From NCBI RefSeq assembly GCF_046614695.1, contig NZ_JBKKHQ010000021.1, forward strand, positions 62,001-126,000: a stretch of DNA of 64,000 bases, in the 5' to 3' direction. Shown piece by piece: positions 1-9,700 of the stretch. Origin of the DNA: Pokkaliibacter sp046614695 (lineage in GTDB: Bacteria > Pseudomonadota > Gammaproteobacteria > Pseudomonadales > Balneatricaceae). The first letter of the stretch is position 1; every line of letters starts with the position of its first letter. The position numbers and the translations under genes are program-made. A model generated the notes under the pieces. It worked only from the letters and a program-made list of their open reading frames with translations. It was not told where the DNA came from and did not search any database.

Positions 1-213
1 CCGTCTCATTCTGCCTGAGGGAACCAGCGCGGCTATTTTGCCAATAACTCTATAGTGGGTTTTAACAATCTGCGCAGTTTTGACGAACGTATCGGTGGTA
101 AATCGGGTGTCATATCACGACGCTCTGGTGCCAACTCATCGGTCAAAAATCGCGCTTTCCCGGGAAAACCGCGTACACTGGCAACAGGTGTATTCCGACA
201 ACGAGGCTGTTCC

Positions 214-675
214 ATGAGACAGGCAACTGGCCCCAGCCAATCAAGGCAACACGGCTTGGGCATGATCGAGATTCTGATCACGCTGCTGGTGCTGGTCACC
301 GGTGTAATTGGTGCCGCTTCCCTGCATTTGTCTTCCCTGCGGGAAAATCAGCATATCAACCAGCGTCTGCAGGCCATCACTTTGGCGGAGGATATCCGCG
401 GACGGCTGATGCTCAACCGTGGCGTGTCGGATAACTATGTTTTTGACACCAGCACCAACCCTACGGCTTACCCCCTTAACACCTGGAAAGAGCGGGTCGA
501 CCAGCTGCCCAACGGACGCATTATTGTCACCCGTCGCAGTACCGATCCTGAGGTTTTCAGTATTCGTATCTTCTGGAATGAGACCGGCGGCTCCCAGGTT
601 ACCGGGACCAGCTGCGATCCGACGCAGAATGATCCCACCCAGCTCACCTGTTTCCAGTTGGTGGTGCAGCTATGA
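214..675 (+). CDS. pilV: Type IV pilus minor pilin PilV
   Basis: Minor pilin that helps prime type IV pilus assembly in the inner membrane. The 153-residue product has a class III prepilin signal: a short basic, polar leader ending in Gly, then LGMIE with the conserved Glu at +5, followed by a hydrophobic helix (ILITLLVLVTGVIGAA). The frame stays open upstream to position 55, but ATG 214 has a GAGG ribosome site 7 nt ahead and puts the leader at a normal length, so it is preferred. The stop overlaps the pilW start, and pilW-pilX-pilY1 follow, which supports PilV over other pilin-like names. Positions 1-213 upstream show no gene; no fimU-like pilin is visible before it, so the operon may begin here. 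Family assignment is strong; the exact PilV identity rests partly on order. Confidence 0.85.
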   Translation: MRQATGPSQSRQHGLGMIEILITLLVLVTGVIGAASLHLSSLRENQHINQRLQAITLAEDIRGRLMLNRGVSDNYVFDTSTNPTAYPLNTWKERVDQLPNGRIIVTRRSTDPEVFSIRIFWNETGGSQVTGTSCDPTQNDPTQLTCFQLVVQL

Positions 676-1517
676 GAACGCCCGTCGCACGTGGTCCAGG
701 ACGCTATCGCCAGCGCGGCCTGTCGCTGATTGAATTAATGATTGCATTGGCATTGGGAACGGTTCTCGTTCTTGCGGCCACTAACGTAATGATGAGTGGT
801 CGAAGTACCTATTCCACCATTACCGCCACCTCCGATATTCAGGATGCGGCGCGCTTTAGTTTACGCACCATGGAAACGCAGGTGAGCCATGCGGGTTTCA
901 CCTCTGACCCGATTCAGGCGCTGGCCAAGGAGTTTCCGGCGTCGACCACTACCTTCAGCGACTCCAGTTACACCTGGCTGGCCGGTGAAGTGGCGGCAGG
1001 CGTCGGCAATAACAATGCTTCCCAGGAGCTGTTATTGCGAATGAAAGGACACGGTGGTTCTTCCACCGATGAGCTGACGGATTGTCTGGGACAGGTCATT
1101 CCCGGTACGGATGTGGTGGCTACACAGCGCTTCTACATCAAGAACAATGCGCTTTACTGCGATGTGAGCTACGACGACGGATCCAATACCTATTCCAGCG
1201 ACATGCTGGTGGATAACGTGCGATATATGCGTTTTCGTTTTGCCATTGATGCCAACGCCGATGATGCGGTGGACAATTGGGTGAGACCGAGTGACCTGGC
1301 CGCAGCGAGTAATTACCGTACAGCGGTGACAGGGGTTCGGGTTGGCATTGTGGTAGCCAGTAGTGTGAATGACCGTACTGCCCAGAACCTGACGTTCCAG
1401 CTGGTGGATTACACTGACGTTGCGAATCAGGTCACATACAACCAGACGCAGAACCTGATGCAGAAATTTGAGAGCACGTATTGGCTGGCCAATATCGCGC
1501 TCATGAAGGAGGAATGA
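672..1517 (+). CDS. pilW: Type IV pilus minor pilin PilW
   Basis: 281-residue minor pilin of the PilW family, part of the pilus-tip priming complex with PilV, PilX and PilY1. After a short basic leader the protein has RQRG then LSLIE (processing after Gly, Glu at +5) and a hydrophobic helix of about 20 residues. The long beta-rich C-terminal part is typical of PilW, which is the largest minor pilin. The start ATG overlaps the pilV stop by 4 nt, so translation is probably coupled; no separate promoter is visible. Confidence 0.87.
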   Translation: MRTPVARGPGRYRQRGLSLIELMIALALGTVLVLAATNVMMSGRSTYSTITATSDIQDAARFSLRTMETQVSHAGFTSDPIQALAKEFPASTTTFSDSSYTWLAGEVAAGVGNNNASQELLLRMKGHGGSSTDELTDCLGQVIPGTDVVATQRFYIKNNALYCDVSYDDGSNTYSSDMLVDNVRYMRFRFAIDANADDAVDNWVRPSDLAAASNYRTAVTGVRVGIVVASSVNDRTAQNLTFQLVDYTDVANQVTYNQTQNLMQKFESTYWLANIALMKEE

Positions 1518-2053
1518 TGCACAAGCGACAACGAGGAGCGGCCCTGATGGTCACTCTGGTGCTGATGATCCTGCTCATGGTAATCGGTATCGCCGGTTAC
1601 AACATGACCACGCTGCAAGGCAAAATCGAAACCAACAGGGAAGAAAACAACCTGGCCCTGACGCTGGCGGAGTCCGCGTTACGTGCCGGTGAAGAGGAAA
1701 TCGTTGCAGACCAGGCAACAGGAACCGGGGTGTACACCCTGACCAGCTCGACGGATACAGAGCAGGCCCAGTGGAACAAGGCTGCCACCTGGACAGGCAA
1801 CAACACGGATCAGCTGACTCGAACCTTTGAGACCCAGCTGGATGACATTGATCCGCGACTGAAGGTTCAACCGCGCTACATCATTGAAGTGCTGCCAGAA
1901 CCCGATTCCTTTAAGGAGGCCAACAGTATTGTTGAGGGTCACGCACCGCGTGAACGTATGGAAGTTTTCCGGATTACCTCTGAAGGCACCGGACCTTCCG
2001 GCACACTCAAACAATATCTGCAGTCGACTTATAGCCGTATCGTAACGGAGTAA
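1517..2053 (+). CDS. pilX: Type IV pilus minor pilin PilX
   Basis: 178-residue PilX-type minor pilin. The N-terminus has a basic leader, then G-AALMVTLVLMILLMVIG, which lacks the usual Glu at +5, as is common in PilX proteins. Two adjacent ATG codons exist (1514 and 1517). The AAGGAGG ribosome site at 1506-1512 is only 1 nt from the first, so 1517 is chosen. The start sits on the pilW stop (TGA 1515-1517). PilX works at the pilus tip together with PilY1, whose gene begins 5 nt downstream. Confidence 0.85.
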   Translation: MHKRQRGAALMVTLVLMILLMVIGIAGYNMTTLQGKIETNREENNLALTLAESALRAGEEEIVADQATGTGVYTLTSSTDTEQAQWNKAATWTGNNTDQLTRTFETQLDDIDPRLKVQPRYIIEVLPEPDSFKEANSIVEGHAPRERMEVFRITSEGTGPSGTLKQYLQSTYSRIVTE

Positions 2054-2057
2054 GGCT

Positions 2058-5000
2058 ATGTTGAAGTTAGCCAGAGGCGCCCGATTCGGGGTGCTTTACA
2101 GTCTTTTTGTCTGCTGTTTGCTGCTGTTGGCTTCTGCCGTCCGTGCCGACGTCAGTCAGGTGCCTTTTGTCAGTAGTACTTCGGCCAAGCCGAAGATGAT
2201 GCTGCTGATGTCCAAGGACCATGAGCTGTTCAAAAAAGCCTACTCTGACTACAGCGACCTGAACGGTGATGGCAAGCTCGACACCACCTACGACAACACC
2301 ATCGAATACGACGGCTACTTCAACAACACCCTCTGCTATCAGTACGGCAGCAACAACGTCTTCTCTGCCACCGGGCAGGCCAGTAATCACCTGTGTTCCG
2401 GCCAATGGAGCGGCAACTTCCTCAACTGGGCGACCATGACCCGTATGGATCTGGTGCGCAAGGTGCTTTATGGCGGTAAGCGCTGGGGCACTCTCGGCGG
2501 CTACACCATCCTCAAAAGTGCCTGGCTGCCTTCGGATATTCACTCTTTCGTCAAAGTCTATGAGGGTACGGCCTCTGTGCCGGTCAGCAGCGTGACGCCC
2601 TTTGATTATCCCAAACTGAGTATGTGTAATAACTCCTACTCCAACCTGACCACCAAGAACTATGTACTGGCGCGCGATAACCCCCGCGGCATGCTGTTGG
2701 CACGGGGTAGCTGGCCCTTTTGGGCGACCGATGAAATCTATCAGTGCGGCGTGAATGGCGATGGCATCAGCCCCAGCGGTGATGAGTATCTGGGCGGGAT
2801 GAACCTGCTGGTGCAGGTGTGTGATGAGATCGACTCGCGCCCTGAAACCGAGTGTAAGACCTACACCAACCCGAACTCCAAGCGTAAGCCTGTGGGCCTG
2901 CTGCAAAACTACGGTGAAACCGATCAGATCGACTTTGGCCTGATCACCGGGACCTACTATCGTAATGACCAGGGTGGGGCGCTGCGAAAGCAGATCAGCA
3001 GTTTTATGGGCGCCGAGCGTGAAGTGAACCCGTCCAACGGTGACTTCCTATACCCCGAGCACAGTATTATCAAGGTCATCGATAGCCTGCAGATTGTGCG
3101 CTATTCCGGTCCCGGCGATACGCAGGATACCTATTTCCGCTATATCGGTTGTGGTGTGGATGACCCGGTCTCCAGCTGTGAAAGCTGGGGGAATCCGCTC
3201 TCGGAAATGTACGCCGAGGCGTTGCGTTATCTCACCATCAACGCTGAAACCAAACGTACGCCCACCTCGAATTTCCTTTCCGGTACCCATGATGAAGACG
3301 TGCTGGATATGGACGGCTGGTTTGGCGATGTCGACTGGGGCGAAAACCCCTGGGGTGAAGATGCCAAGTGCTCCAGCTGTACCATCCTGATCCTGTCATC
3401 GGGGGAGAACTCCTTTGACATGGATAACCTCAATCTGGCGGATATCCCAAGCCTGACCCTGTCCAAGCTTAAGGGTTATGTGAACAACACCATCAGTACT
3501 GCGGAAGGGATCAAGGGTAACACTTTCCTGGTCAGTACCAACGATGGCACCAATGCCAAATGTCAGACCGAGCAGGTCAATTATCTCTATGACGTGCGCG
3601 GGATCTGTCCTGACGGTGCGGCTAACGAGGGCGGTTATGCGCTGGCCGGCCTGGCCTATCATGCCTATCACACGGATTTCCATAACAATGATATGGGCAT
3701 CAAGACCTACGGCGTCGCCCTGTCCGAGGCGCTGCCGGTGTATACCTTCAAAACCACCAGCGGCAACATCACCGTTATTCCGAACTGTACCTCACGCGAT
3801 GGCGCGGCCTACTGTTCGATGATCGACGTGCGCGTGGCGGAACAGGTGGTGGATGGCAGCGGTAACCTTCGCAAACTGCGCATCATGATCGGTTGGGAAG
3901 ACTCGCCCTGGGGTTCTGACTACGACATGGACATGATCTCGGAGATGAGCATCTGTGTCGGCTCCGAATGTGGCGATGGCACCGGTGAGGATCAGATCGA
4001 GATTACCGCAGGCGTGCCCCTGAAAACTTCTGCAGCACACATGCAGCAGGGTTACACCATCACTGGCTCCAGTGCCGACGGTGTGATCTGGATGGACCCG
4101 GTAACAGCCTATAACCAGAACCTGTTTACCAACATGAACCAGATGGAAGTCGACCGTTCCGAGCATTACGACACCCGTAAGTTCTCAGGTTCTTCCTCGA
4201 AGAAAATTGAACCTCTGCCGCTGCCGCTGGAGCTGGCGGCCAAGTACGGTGGTGGTGAAAACTCTCTGGACCCGGATGGCGACCCTGACAACTTCTATAA
4301 GGTACAGAACTTCAGCGCCCTTGGCCTGAACCTCGACAAGGTGTTCAGCCAGGTTGCCCAGAATACCCACTTTAAAGCGGCGATCACCGGTAGCAGTACA
4401 ACGCAGTCTGAAGGGGGTCAGGTGTTCTATTCCTCCTTTGATAGCGTGAATTCCTGGAACGGGCACTTCTACGCCTACAAATACGATGCCTACGGCAATC
4501 TGGTGAAAAACTGGGATGCCGCGACGCAGCTCAACAATATCGACCCCGACAATCGGGTCATGCTGACCTGGAACGACAACAGTAACAGCGGTGTGCCTTT
4601 CCGTCTTGATAACCTGACGGATTGGCAGCAAGCCCAGCTGGAGAAGCGCTGGAACGGCTCTAACACGGCGATCAATCTGACTTATGCGCTGAACTATCTT
4701 CGTGGCGTGCATCTGCGTGAGCAGGTCAATGGTGCGGGCAATCCGTTCCGCAGTCGACTGAACCAGCTGGGTGAGCCAACCCGACTGGGTGACATTGTCC
4801 ATTCTTCAGCGGCCTATACTGGCGATCCGAATTTCTATTACTCCGATACCATGGAAAGTGCGCCGTATTCGGACTTCAAAACCACCTATGAAGGCCGCAC
4901 GCCGATGGTTTATGTCGGCGCCAATGATGGTGCCTTGCATGGATTTGATGCCAATACCGGCAAGGAAAAACTGGCCTTTGTCCCCAAAGCCGTTTTCCCC

Positions 5001-6362
5001 TACCTCAACCAGTTGATGGACCCGACCTACGACACAGCGAACAAGCACCGCTATTTTGCCGATGGCAGCCCGACTGTGGTGGACGCCTATGTGAACAATG
5101 CCTGGCGTACGATTCTGGTCAGCGGCTTGCGCGCGGGAGCCAAGTCGGTGTTCGCGCTGGATGTAACTAACCCGGCCCAGTTCTCGGAAGCCAATGCCGA
5201 TAGCCTGGTGCTGTGGGAGTATGACGACAGTAAGGATACCGACCTGCTTAACCGTAATAACAACGGCGACTTTATCTACTCACGACTGGGTTATACCTTC
5301 TCCAAGCCCGCCGTAGTGCGACTGAATAATGGTCGCTGGGCGGCAGTCTTTGGTAATGGCTACCAGAGTGATGCGCGCATGGGGGTGTTGTTCATCGTTT
5401 ACCTGGATGCCATGGCAAACAACACCTGGCAGATTGGTGAGGTAAAACGCATCTACACCAATAACAATTATTCGGATGCCTCAACGGCGGTATCGGATGA
5501 TGACTACGGCATCTCCAACATCGCGCCGATTGATACGGATGACGATGGCAATGTCGATCTGATTTATGGTGGTGATCTGCAGGGCAATATGTGGCGTTTT
5601 GATCTGTCAGACACCAATGCATCCAACTGGAAAGCAGTGAAGGTCTTTCAGGCGACCTATAACAACACCATACAGCCCATTATGGCGCTACCGGAAGTCA
5701 GCCTTGCGGCCAAAACCGATGCTAACCCCAACACGTCCTACCTGATTTATTTCGGCACCGGCTCCTACTTCTCTACGGAAGACATCAGCGATGACAGCCT
5801 GAGCCAGGTGCAGAGTTTCTACGGCATTAAAGACACGCCGTCAGTGACGCGTAACCTGATGACCAATCCCTATAATCTGACCACCTATTCGATCACCACC
5901 CTGTCGAGTGATTACCGGACGGTGAATCAGGATACGGCAACAGGCACGGATGGCTGGCGCGTGAACCTGCCGGTTGGAGAGAAGGTGCCGGAAAAGGCGG
6001 TGCTTCGCCGCGGCCAGATCACCTTTACCACGCTGCTGCCCGCGGTGAGCCAGTGTGCGGTCACGGAAACCGGCTGGCTGATGACCCTGGCCGCGCAGAC
6101 GGGCGGAGCGACGGCGAATGTTTTCGATACGAACGGCGATGGTGTCGTGGATTCTACCGACCTGCTCAACGGCAAAAGTGCGTCGGGCATGAAGCTCGAC
6201 AGTTCAGCCAGCGCACTTCTGGTCGATAAAAGAGATGGAGAAGGGTCGCAAACCGCTGTCTCGGTGGATCAGAACGGCAACCTGACCCAGACCACGCTGG
6301 CCAATGGCGATATCTACCGTCAGAAGCGGGTGAATTGGCAGCACGTTTATCCGGATCCCTGA
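2058..6362 (+). CDS. pilY1: PilY1-type pilus tip adhesin, copy A
   Basis: 1434-residue exported PilC/PilY1 family protein: pilus-tip adhesin and regulator of pilus extension and retraction. An N-terminal signal peptide (hydrophobic residues 11-28, cleavage near ASAVRA-D) is followed by a large N-terminal region that starts with a DxNxDGxxD loop (DLNGDGKLD, about 67-75). Where many PilY1 proteins have the von Willebrand MIDAS (DxSxS), this one has MSKDHELF, a variant also known in the family. The C-terminal beta-propeller carries the calcium loop DTDDDGNVD (1159-1167) before LIYGGDLQGNMWRFDL, and a third such loop (DTNGDGVVD, 1357-1365). A GGAG ribosome site lies 7 nt before ATG. A closely related second copy follows after 352 bp. 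Confidence 0.92.
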   Translation: MLKLARGARFGVLYSLFVCCLLLLASAVRADVSQVPFVSSTSAKPKMMLLMSKDHELFKKAYSDYSDLNGDGKLDTTYDNTIEYDGYFNNTLCYQYGSNNVFSATGQASNHLCSGQWSGNFLNWATMTRMDLVRKVLYGGKRWGTLGGYTILKSAWLPSDIHSFVKVYEGTASVPVSSVTPFDYPKLSMCNNSYSNLTTKNYVLARDNPRGMLLARGSWPFWATDEIYQCGVNGDGISPSGDEYLGGMNLLVQVCDEIDSRPETECKTYTNPNSKRKPVGLLQNYGETDQIDFGLITGTYYRNDQGGALRKQISSFMGAEREVNPSNGDFLYPEHSIIKVIDSLQIVRYSGPGDTQDTYFRYIGCGVDDPVSSCESWGNPLSEMYAEALRYLTINAETKRTPTSNFLSGTHDEDVLDMDGWFGDVDWGENPWGEDAKCSSCTILILSSGENSFDMDNLNLADIPSLTLSKLKGYVNNTISTAEGIKGNTFLVSTNDGTNAKCQTEQVNYLYDVRGICPDGAANEGGYALAGLAYHAYHTDFHNNDMGIKTYGVALSEALPVYTFKTTSGNITVIPNCTSRDGAAYCSMIDVRVAEQVVDGSGNLRKLRIMIGWEDSPWGSDYDMDMISEMSICVGSECGDGTGEDQIEITAGVPLKTSAAHMQQGYTITGSSADGVIWMDPVTAYNQNLFTNMNQMEVDRSEHYDTRKFSGSSSKKIEPLPLPLELAAKYGGGENSLDPDGDPDNFYKVQNFSALGLNLDKVFSQVAQNTHFKAAITGSSTTQSEGGQVFYSSFDSVNSWNGHFYAYKYDAYGNLVKNWDAATQLNNIDPDNRVMLTWNDNSNSGVPFRLDNLTDWQQAQLEKRWNGSNTAINLTYALNYLRGVHLREQVNGAGNPFRSRLNQLGEPTRLGDIVHSSAAYTGDPNFYYSDTMESAPYSDFKTTYEGRTPMVYVGANDGALHGFDANTGKEKLAFVPKAVFPYLNQLMDPTYDTANKHRYFADGSPTVVDAYVNNAWRTILVSGLRAGAKSVFALDVTNPAQFSEANADSLVLWEYDDSKDTDLLNRNNNGDFIYSRLGYTFSKPAVVRLNNGRWAAVFGNGYQSDARMGVLFIVYLDAMANNTWQIGEVKRIYTNNNYSDASTAVSDDDYGISNIAPIDTDDDGNVDLIYGGDLQGNMWRFDLSDTNASNWKAVKVFQATYNNTIQPIMALPEVSLAAKTDANPNTSYLIYFGTGSYFSTEDISDDSLSQVQSFYGIKDTPSVTRNLMTNPYNLTTYSITTLSSDYRTVNQDTATGTDGWRVNLPVGEKVPEKAVLRRGQITFTTLLPAVSQCAVTETGWLMTLAAQTGGATANVFDTNGDGVVDSTDLLNGKSASGMKLDSSASALLVDKRDGEGSQTAVSVDQNGNLTQTTLANGDIYRQKRVNWQHVYPDP

Positions 6363-6536
6363 GATCAGTCATATCCTTCGTCTCAGGGGAAGCCTTAGTG
6401 CTTTGTTTGCAGCGGGGTTGTTGATATTCTGATCACTGGTAACGTTATGGCAGAATTGTGAGTTTCTTTTGCGCGCTTTTTATCTCCACTGTCGCGCCTT
6501 CACTGAGCCAGTTCTGTCATCAAGGATGCTTTTTTA

Positions 6537-6559
6537 GCCCGAGGGTCATGACCTTGGGC
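6537..6559 (+). promoter_or_regulatory. Hairpin in the leader of pilY1 copy B
   Basis: GCCCGAGG (6537-6544) pairs with CCTTGGGC (6552-6559) with one G-U pair, and the stem continues into the TCATGA palindrome between them. There is no T-run after it on either strand, so it is not a standard terminator. It may be a structural element of the leader RNA. Confidence 0.4.
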
Positions 6560-6586
6560 TTCATGCTTTGTCAGGAAGACATAACG

Positions 6587-6661
6587 ATGAACATGCACGT
6601 TACCTGTTCGTCAGCTTATTGTTTCCGGATGTGCAATGCTGTCGGGTTCCCGCAAGGTTGA
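6587..6661 (+). CDS. Possible 24-residue leader peptide before pilY1 copy B
   Basis: A 24-codon frame, MNMHVTCSSAYCFRMCNAVG plus four more residues, has an AGGAAG ribosome site at 6573-6578, 8 nt before its ATG. It contains three Cys codons. It ends 53 nt before the second pilY1, directly ahead of two hairpins, the last of which covers the pilY1 ribosome site. That layout would suit translational attenuation. Nothing in the peptide identifies a family, and short frames with a ribosome site occur by chance, so confidence is low. Confidence 0.25.
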   Translation: MNMHVTCSSAYCFRMCNAVGFPQG

Positions 6662-6673
6662 TGCCCTGAAGCC

Positions 6674-6707
6674 ACCGGTAATCGACTGGTCACCGTATTT
6701 TACGGAG
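6674..6707 (+). promoter_or_regulatory. Tandem hairpins covering the ribosome site of pilY1 copy B
   Basis: ACCGGT (6674-6679) pairs with ACTGGT (6685-6690) around a 5-nt loop. Immediately after, CCGT (6693-6696) pairs with ACGG (6702-6705) around ATTTT. The second stem takes in the first bases of the GGAG ribosome site (6704-6707), 7 nt before ATG 6715. The stems are short, so effect on translation is a hypothesis. Confidence 0.35.
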
Positions 6708-6714
6708 CATAACC

Positions 6715-9700
6715 ATGTTCGCACGTCGTCTTGGTTGGTGGTTTCTTCTCTTTAGTTGTCTGGCGGTGCTTGGGCTTTCGCGTGCCTGGGCGGATATCAG
6801 CCAGACCCCCTTTGTCAGCAGTATTTCCGCCAAACCGAAAATGATGCTGCTGTTGTCCAAGGACCATGAGCTTTTCAAAAAAGCCTATCCGGACTACACC
6901 GACCTTGATGGTGACGGTGACCTCGATACCACCTACAAGAACAGCATCGACTACGACGGCTACTTCAACTCCAGCCTTTGCTATACCTATTCTTCCAGCC
7001 GCTTTGTGGCCGTCAGTCAGGCGAGTAACCACCTGTGTTCCGGCCAGTGGAGCGGTAACTTCCTGAACTGGGCGACCATGACCCGTATGGATCTGGTGCG
7101 TAAGGTGCTTTACGGCGGCAAGCGGCTCTCAACGCAAAGTTCTGAGGGCTACACCATCCTGACCCGCGCCTGGCTGCCCTTCGATACCCATTCTTTTGTT
7201 AAGACCTATTCCTCGACCTCTGAAGCCTCTGTCTCCCAGCTGACACCCTACAATCAGAGCGGCATCAGCCTGTGTAGTGACGCCACCGCGAACCAGACCA
7301 GCAAAAGTTATGTGCTGTCGCGGGATAACCAGCCGACACTGAAAGTGGCCAAAGGCGTGTGGCCGTTGTGGGCAACCAGTGAAATCTGGCAGTGCGCATG
7401 GCGTTGGTATTTCTCCCTCTATGAGCAGCCTGACACCAGTCAGAAACTGGCCGAGCTGAACGTTAACGTTCAGGTCTGTGACAGTGTCGATGTGCGCACC
7501 GAAAACCAGTGTAAGACCTACACCAACACCAGCGCGAAAAAGAAACCCATTGGCCTGCTGCAGAACTACGGCGAGACGGACCAGATAGAGTTCGGGCTGA
7601 TAACGGGAAGCTATTACAGGAATGACAAGGGCGGGGTGCTCAGGAAGCAGGTGAGTAGCTTCATGGGCACCAACAAGGAGGTTAACCCGGCAACGGGGGA
7701 TTTCCTCTACCCGGATAACAGCATCATCAAGGTCATCGATTCTCTGCAGATCATCGGCTATTCGCCTTGGAGCTACCCGGGTTGCGGCTATGGAAATGGT
7801 ATTTCCAGTTGTGTGAGCTGGGGTAACCCTCTGTCGGAAATGTACGCTGAGGCCCTGCGTTATCTGACGATTACCTCCAGCACCAAACGCACGCCGACCA
7901 GCAGCTTTATGGTGGGAAGCAATGATAACGGTTATCTGGATGTTACCAAGTGGTTTGGGGATATCAGCTGGGGTAATTCACCCTGGGGGAATGATGCTCT
8001 CTGTTCCAGCTGTAGCATTCTGGTGCTGTCATCGGGGGAAAACTCCTATGACATGGATAACCTGAACCTTGCGGATATTCCGCAACTGACCCTGACCAAG
8101 CTCAAGGATTACGTGAACAACGTGATTTCTCCGGCGGAGAACATCAAGGGCAAGAAGTTTCTGGTCAGCGATAACAACGGCATCGCAGCGCAATGTACCA
8201 CCCAGACAGTGACGAACCTTTACGATGTGAGGGGGATTTGTCCGGATGGGGCGGGTAATCAGGCAGGCTACGCGCTGGCGGGCTTGGCCTATCATGCGCA
8301 GCACACTGACTTTCACGGCGATGGTATCGGTATCAAAACCTATGGCGTTGCACTCTCGGAAAACCTGCCGACGTTCACCTTCAAAACCAGCAGCGGCAAC
8401 ATCACGGTGGTGCCAAACTGTAAGTCGCGTAATGACACCTCCTATTGCTCGATGAACGATATCAAGGTGGCTGAGCACACCACGGACAGTAGCGGTAACC
8501 TAAGTCGTGTTCGCCTGCTTATCGGCTGGGAGGATTCGCCCTGGGGTTCTGACTATGACATGGACATGGTCGCCGAGATGATCATCTGTGTCGGCGCGAC
8601 CTGTAACGATGGCACTGCCGCAGGCCAGATTGAAATTACCGCGGGGATGCCCTTCAAAAACTCGGCGGCCAGCATGCGCCAGGGTTACACGGTGCTGGGC
8701 TCCAGCAATGACGGCACCACATGGCTGAGTCAGGTCACGGACTATTCCGTCAACAAATGGACAGATATTAACCTGCTGACGGTGAACCGCAGTTCCGGCT
8801 ACGTCACCACCCGCTTTACCGGCTCATCGCAAAATCAGATTGCTCCCTTACCACTGCCTATTCAGCTGGCGGCCAAATACGGCGGTGGTGAGAACAGCCT
8901 GCGTGCTGACGGTACACCGACCAATTACTACAAGGTGAACAACTTCAGTGAACTGTCGACCAATCTTAATGAGGTCTTCAGTGAAATTTCCCAGAACGTG
9001 AACTACAAGGCGTCAGTGACCGGCAGTAGCTCAAACGACTCTGAAGGATCACAGATTTTCTATTCCTCTTTCGATAACGCCAACTCATGGAATGGCCATT
9101 TGATGGCATATCACTACGACAGCAGCGGCAATCTGGTGCGTGACTGGGATGCGGCCAGTCAGCTGAATAACCAGACGCCGAATAACCGGGTGTTTATGAC
9201 CTGGGATAATACCAAGATGACTGGCGTTCCTTTCCGTCAGGCCAATTTAAACGCCTGGCAGCAAGGCCAGCTGACCAAGAGCTGGAACGGCTCAACGACG
9301 GCGATTCCACTGGCGGATGCCGTGCAGTATCTGCGCGGAAACCATAATCTCGAGGAAATTAACGGTGTCGATAACATCTACCGTAGCCGTTTGAACAGTG
9401 ACAATCAGCCCACGCGCTTAGGGGATATTGTGCATTCCAGCGCGGTGTATGTCGGTGCGCCCAATTATTACTACAAGGACAGTATTGAAGGCTCAGCCAA
9501 CCCGTACTCTACGTTCAAGAGTCAGTATGCTGACCGCACGCCGGTGGTCTATGTGGGCGCTAACGATGGTGCACTGCATGCTTTCAGCGCCAGCTCGGGC
9601 ACGGAACTGCTGGCCTATGTGCCGAATGCGACTTTCCCCTATCTGAACCAGCTGATGAACCCGGAGTACGACGACTCCAACCTGCACCACTATTTTGTGG

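Larger units (their letters stand above)
6363..6714 (+). other. Intergenic leader between the two pilY1 genes
   Basis: This 352-bp gap breaks an otherwise overlapping operon. It holds a weak sigma-70-like promoter (TTGATA at 6421-6426 and TTATGG at 6445-6450, 18-bp spacing), a hairpin at 6537-6559, a short reading frame with a ribosome site at 6587-6661, and two small hairpins just before the second pilY1. No transcription terminator for copy A is evident. I read it as a regulated 5' leader for the second copy; this is inference. Confidence 0.4.

Noticed and set aside
33..299. Minus-strand reading frame at the window start
   Set aside because: It lies antisense to pilV, has no ribosome site and its composition is that of a shadow frame.
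6640..6710. Resemblance to a class I c-di-GMP riboswitch before the second pilY1
   Set aside because: Only a GAAGCCACCGG-like piece matches; the conserved GGGACGCAAAGCC core and receptor partner are absent.
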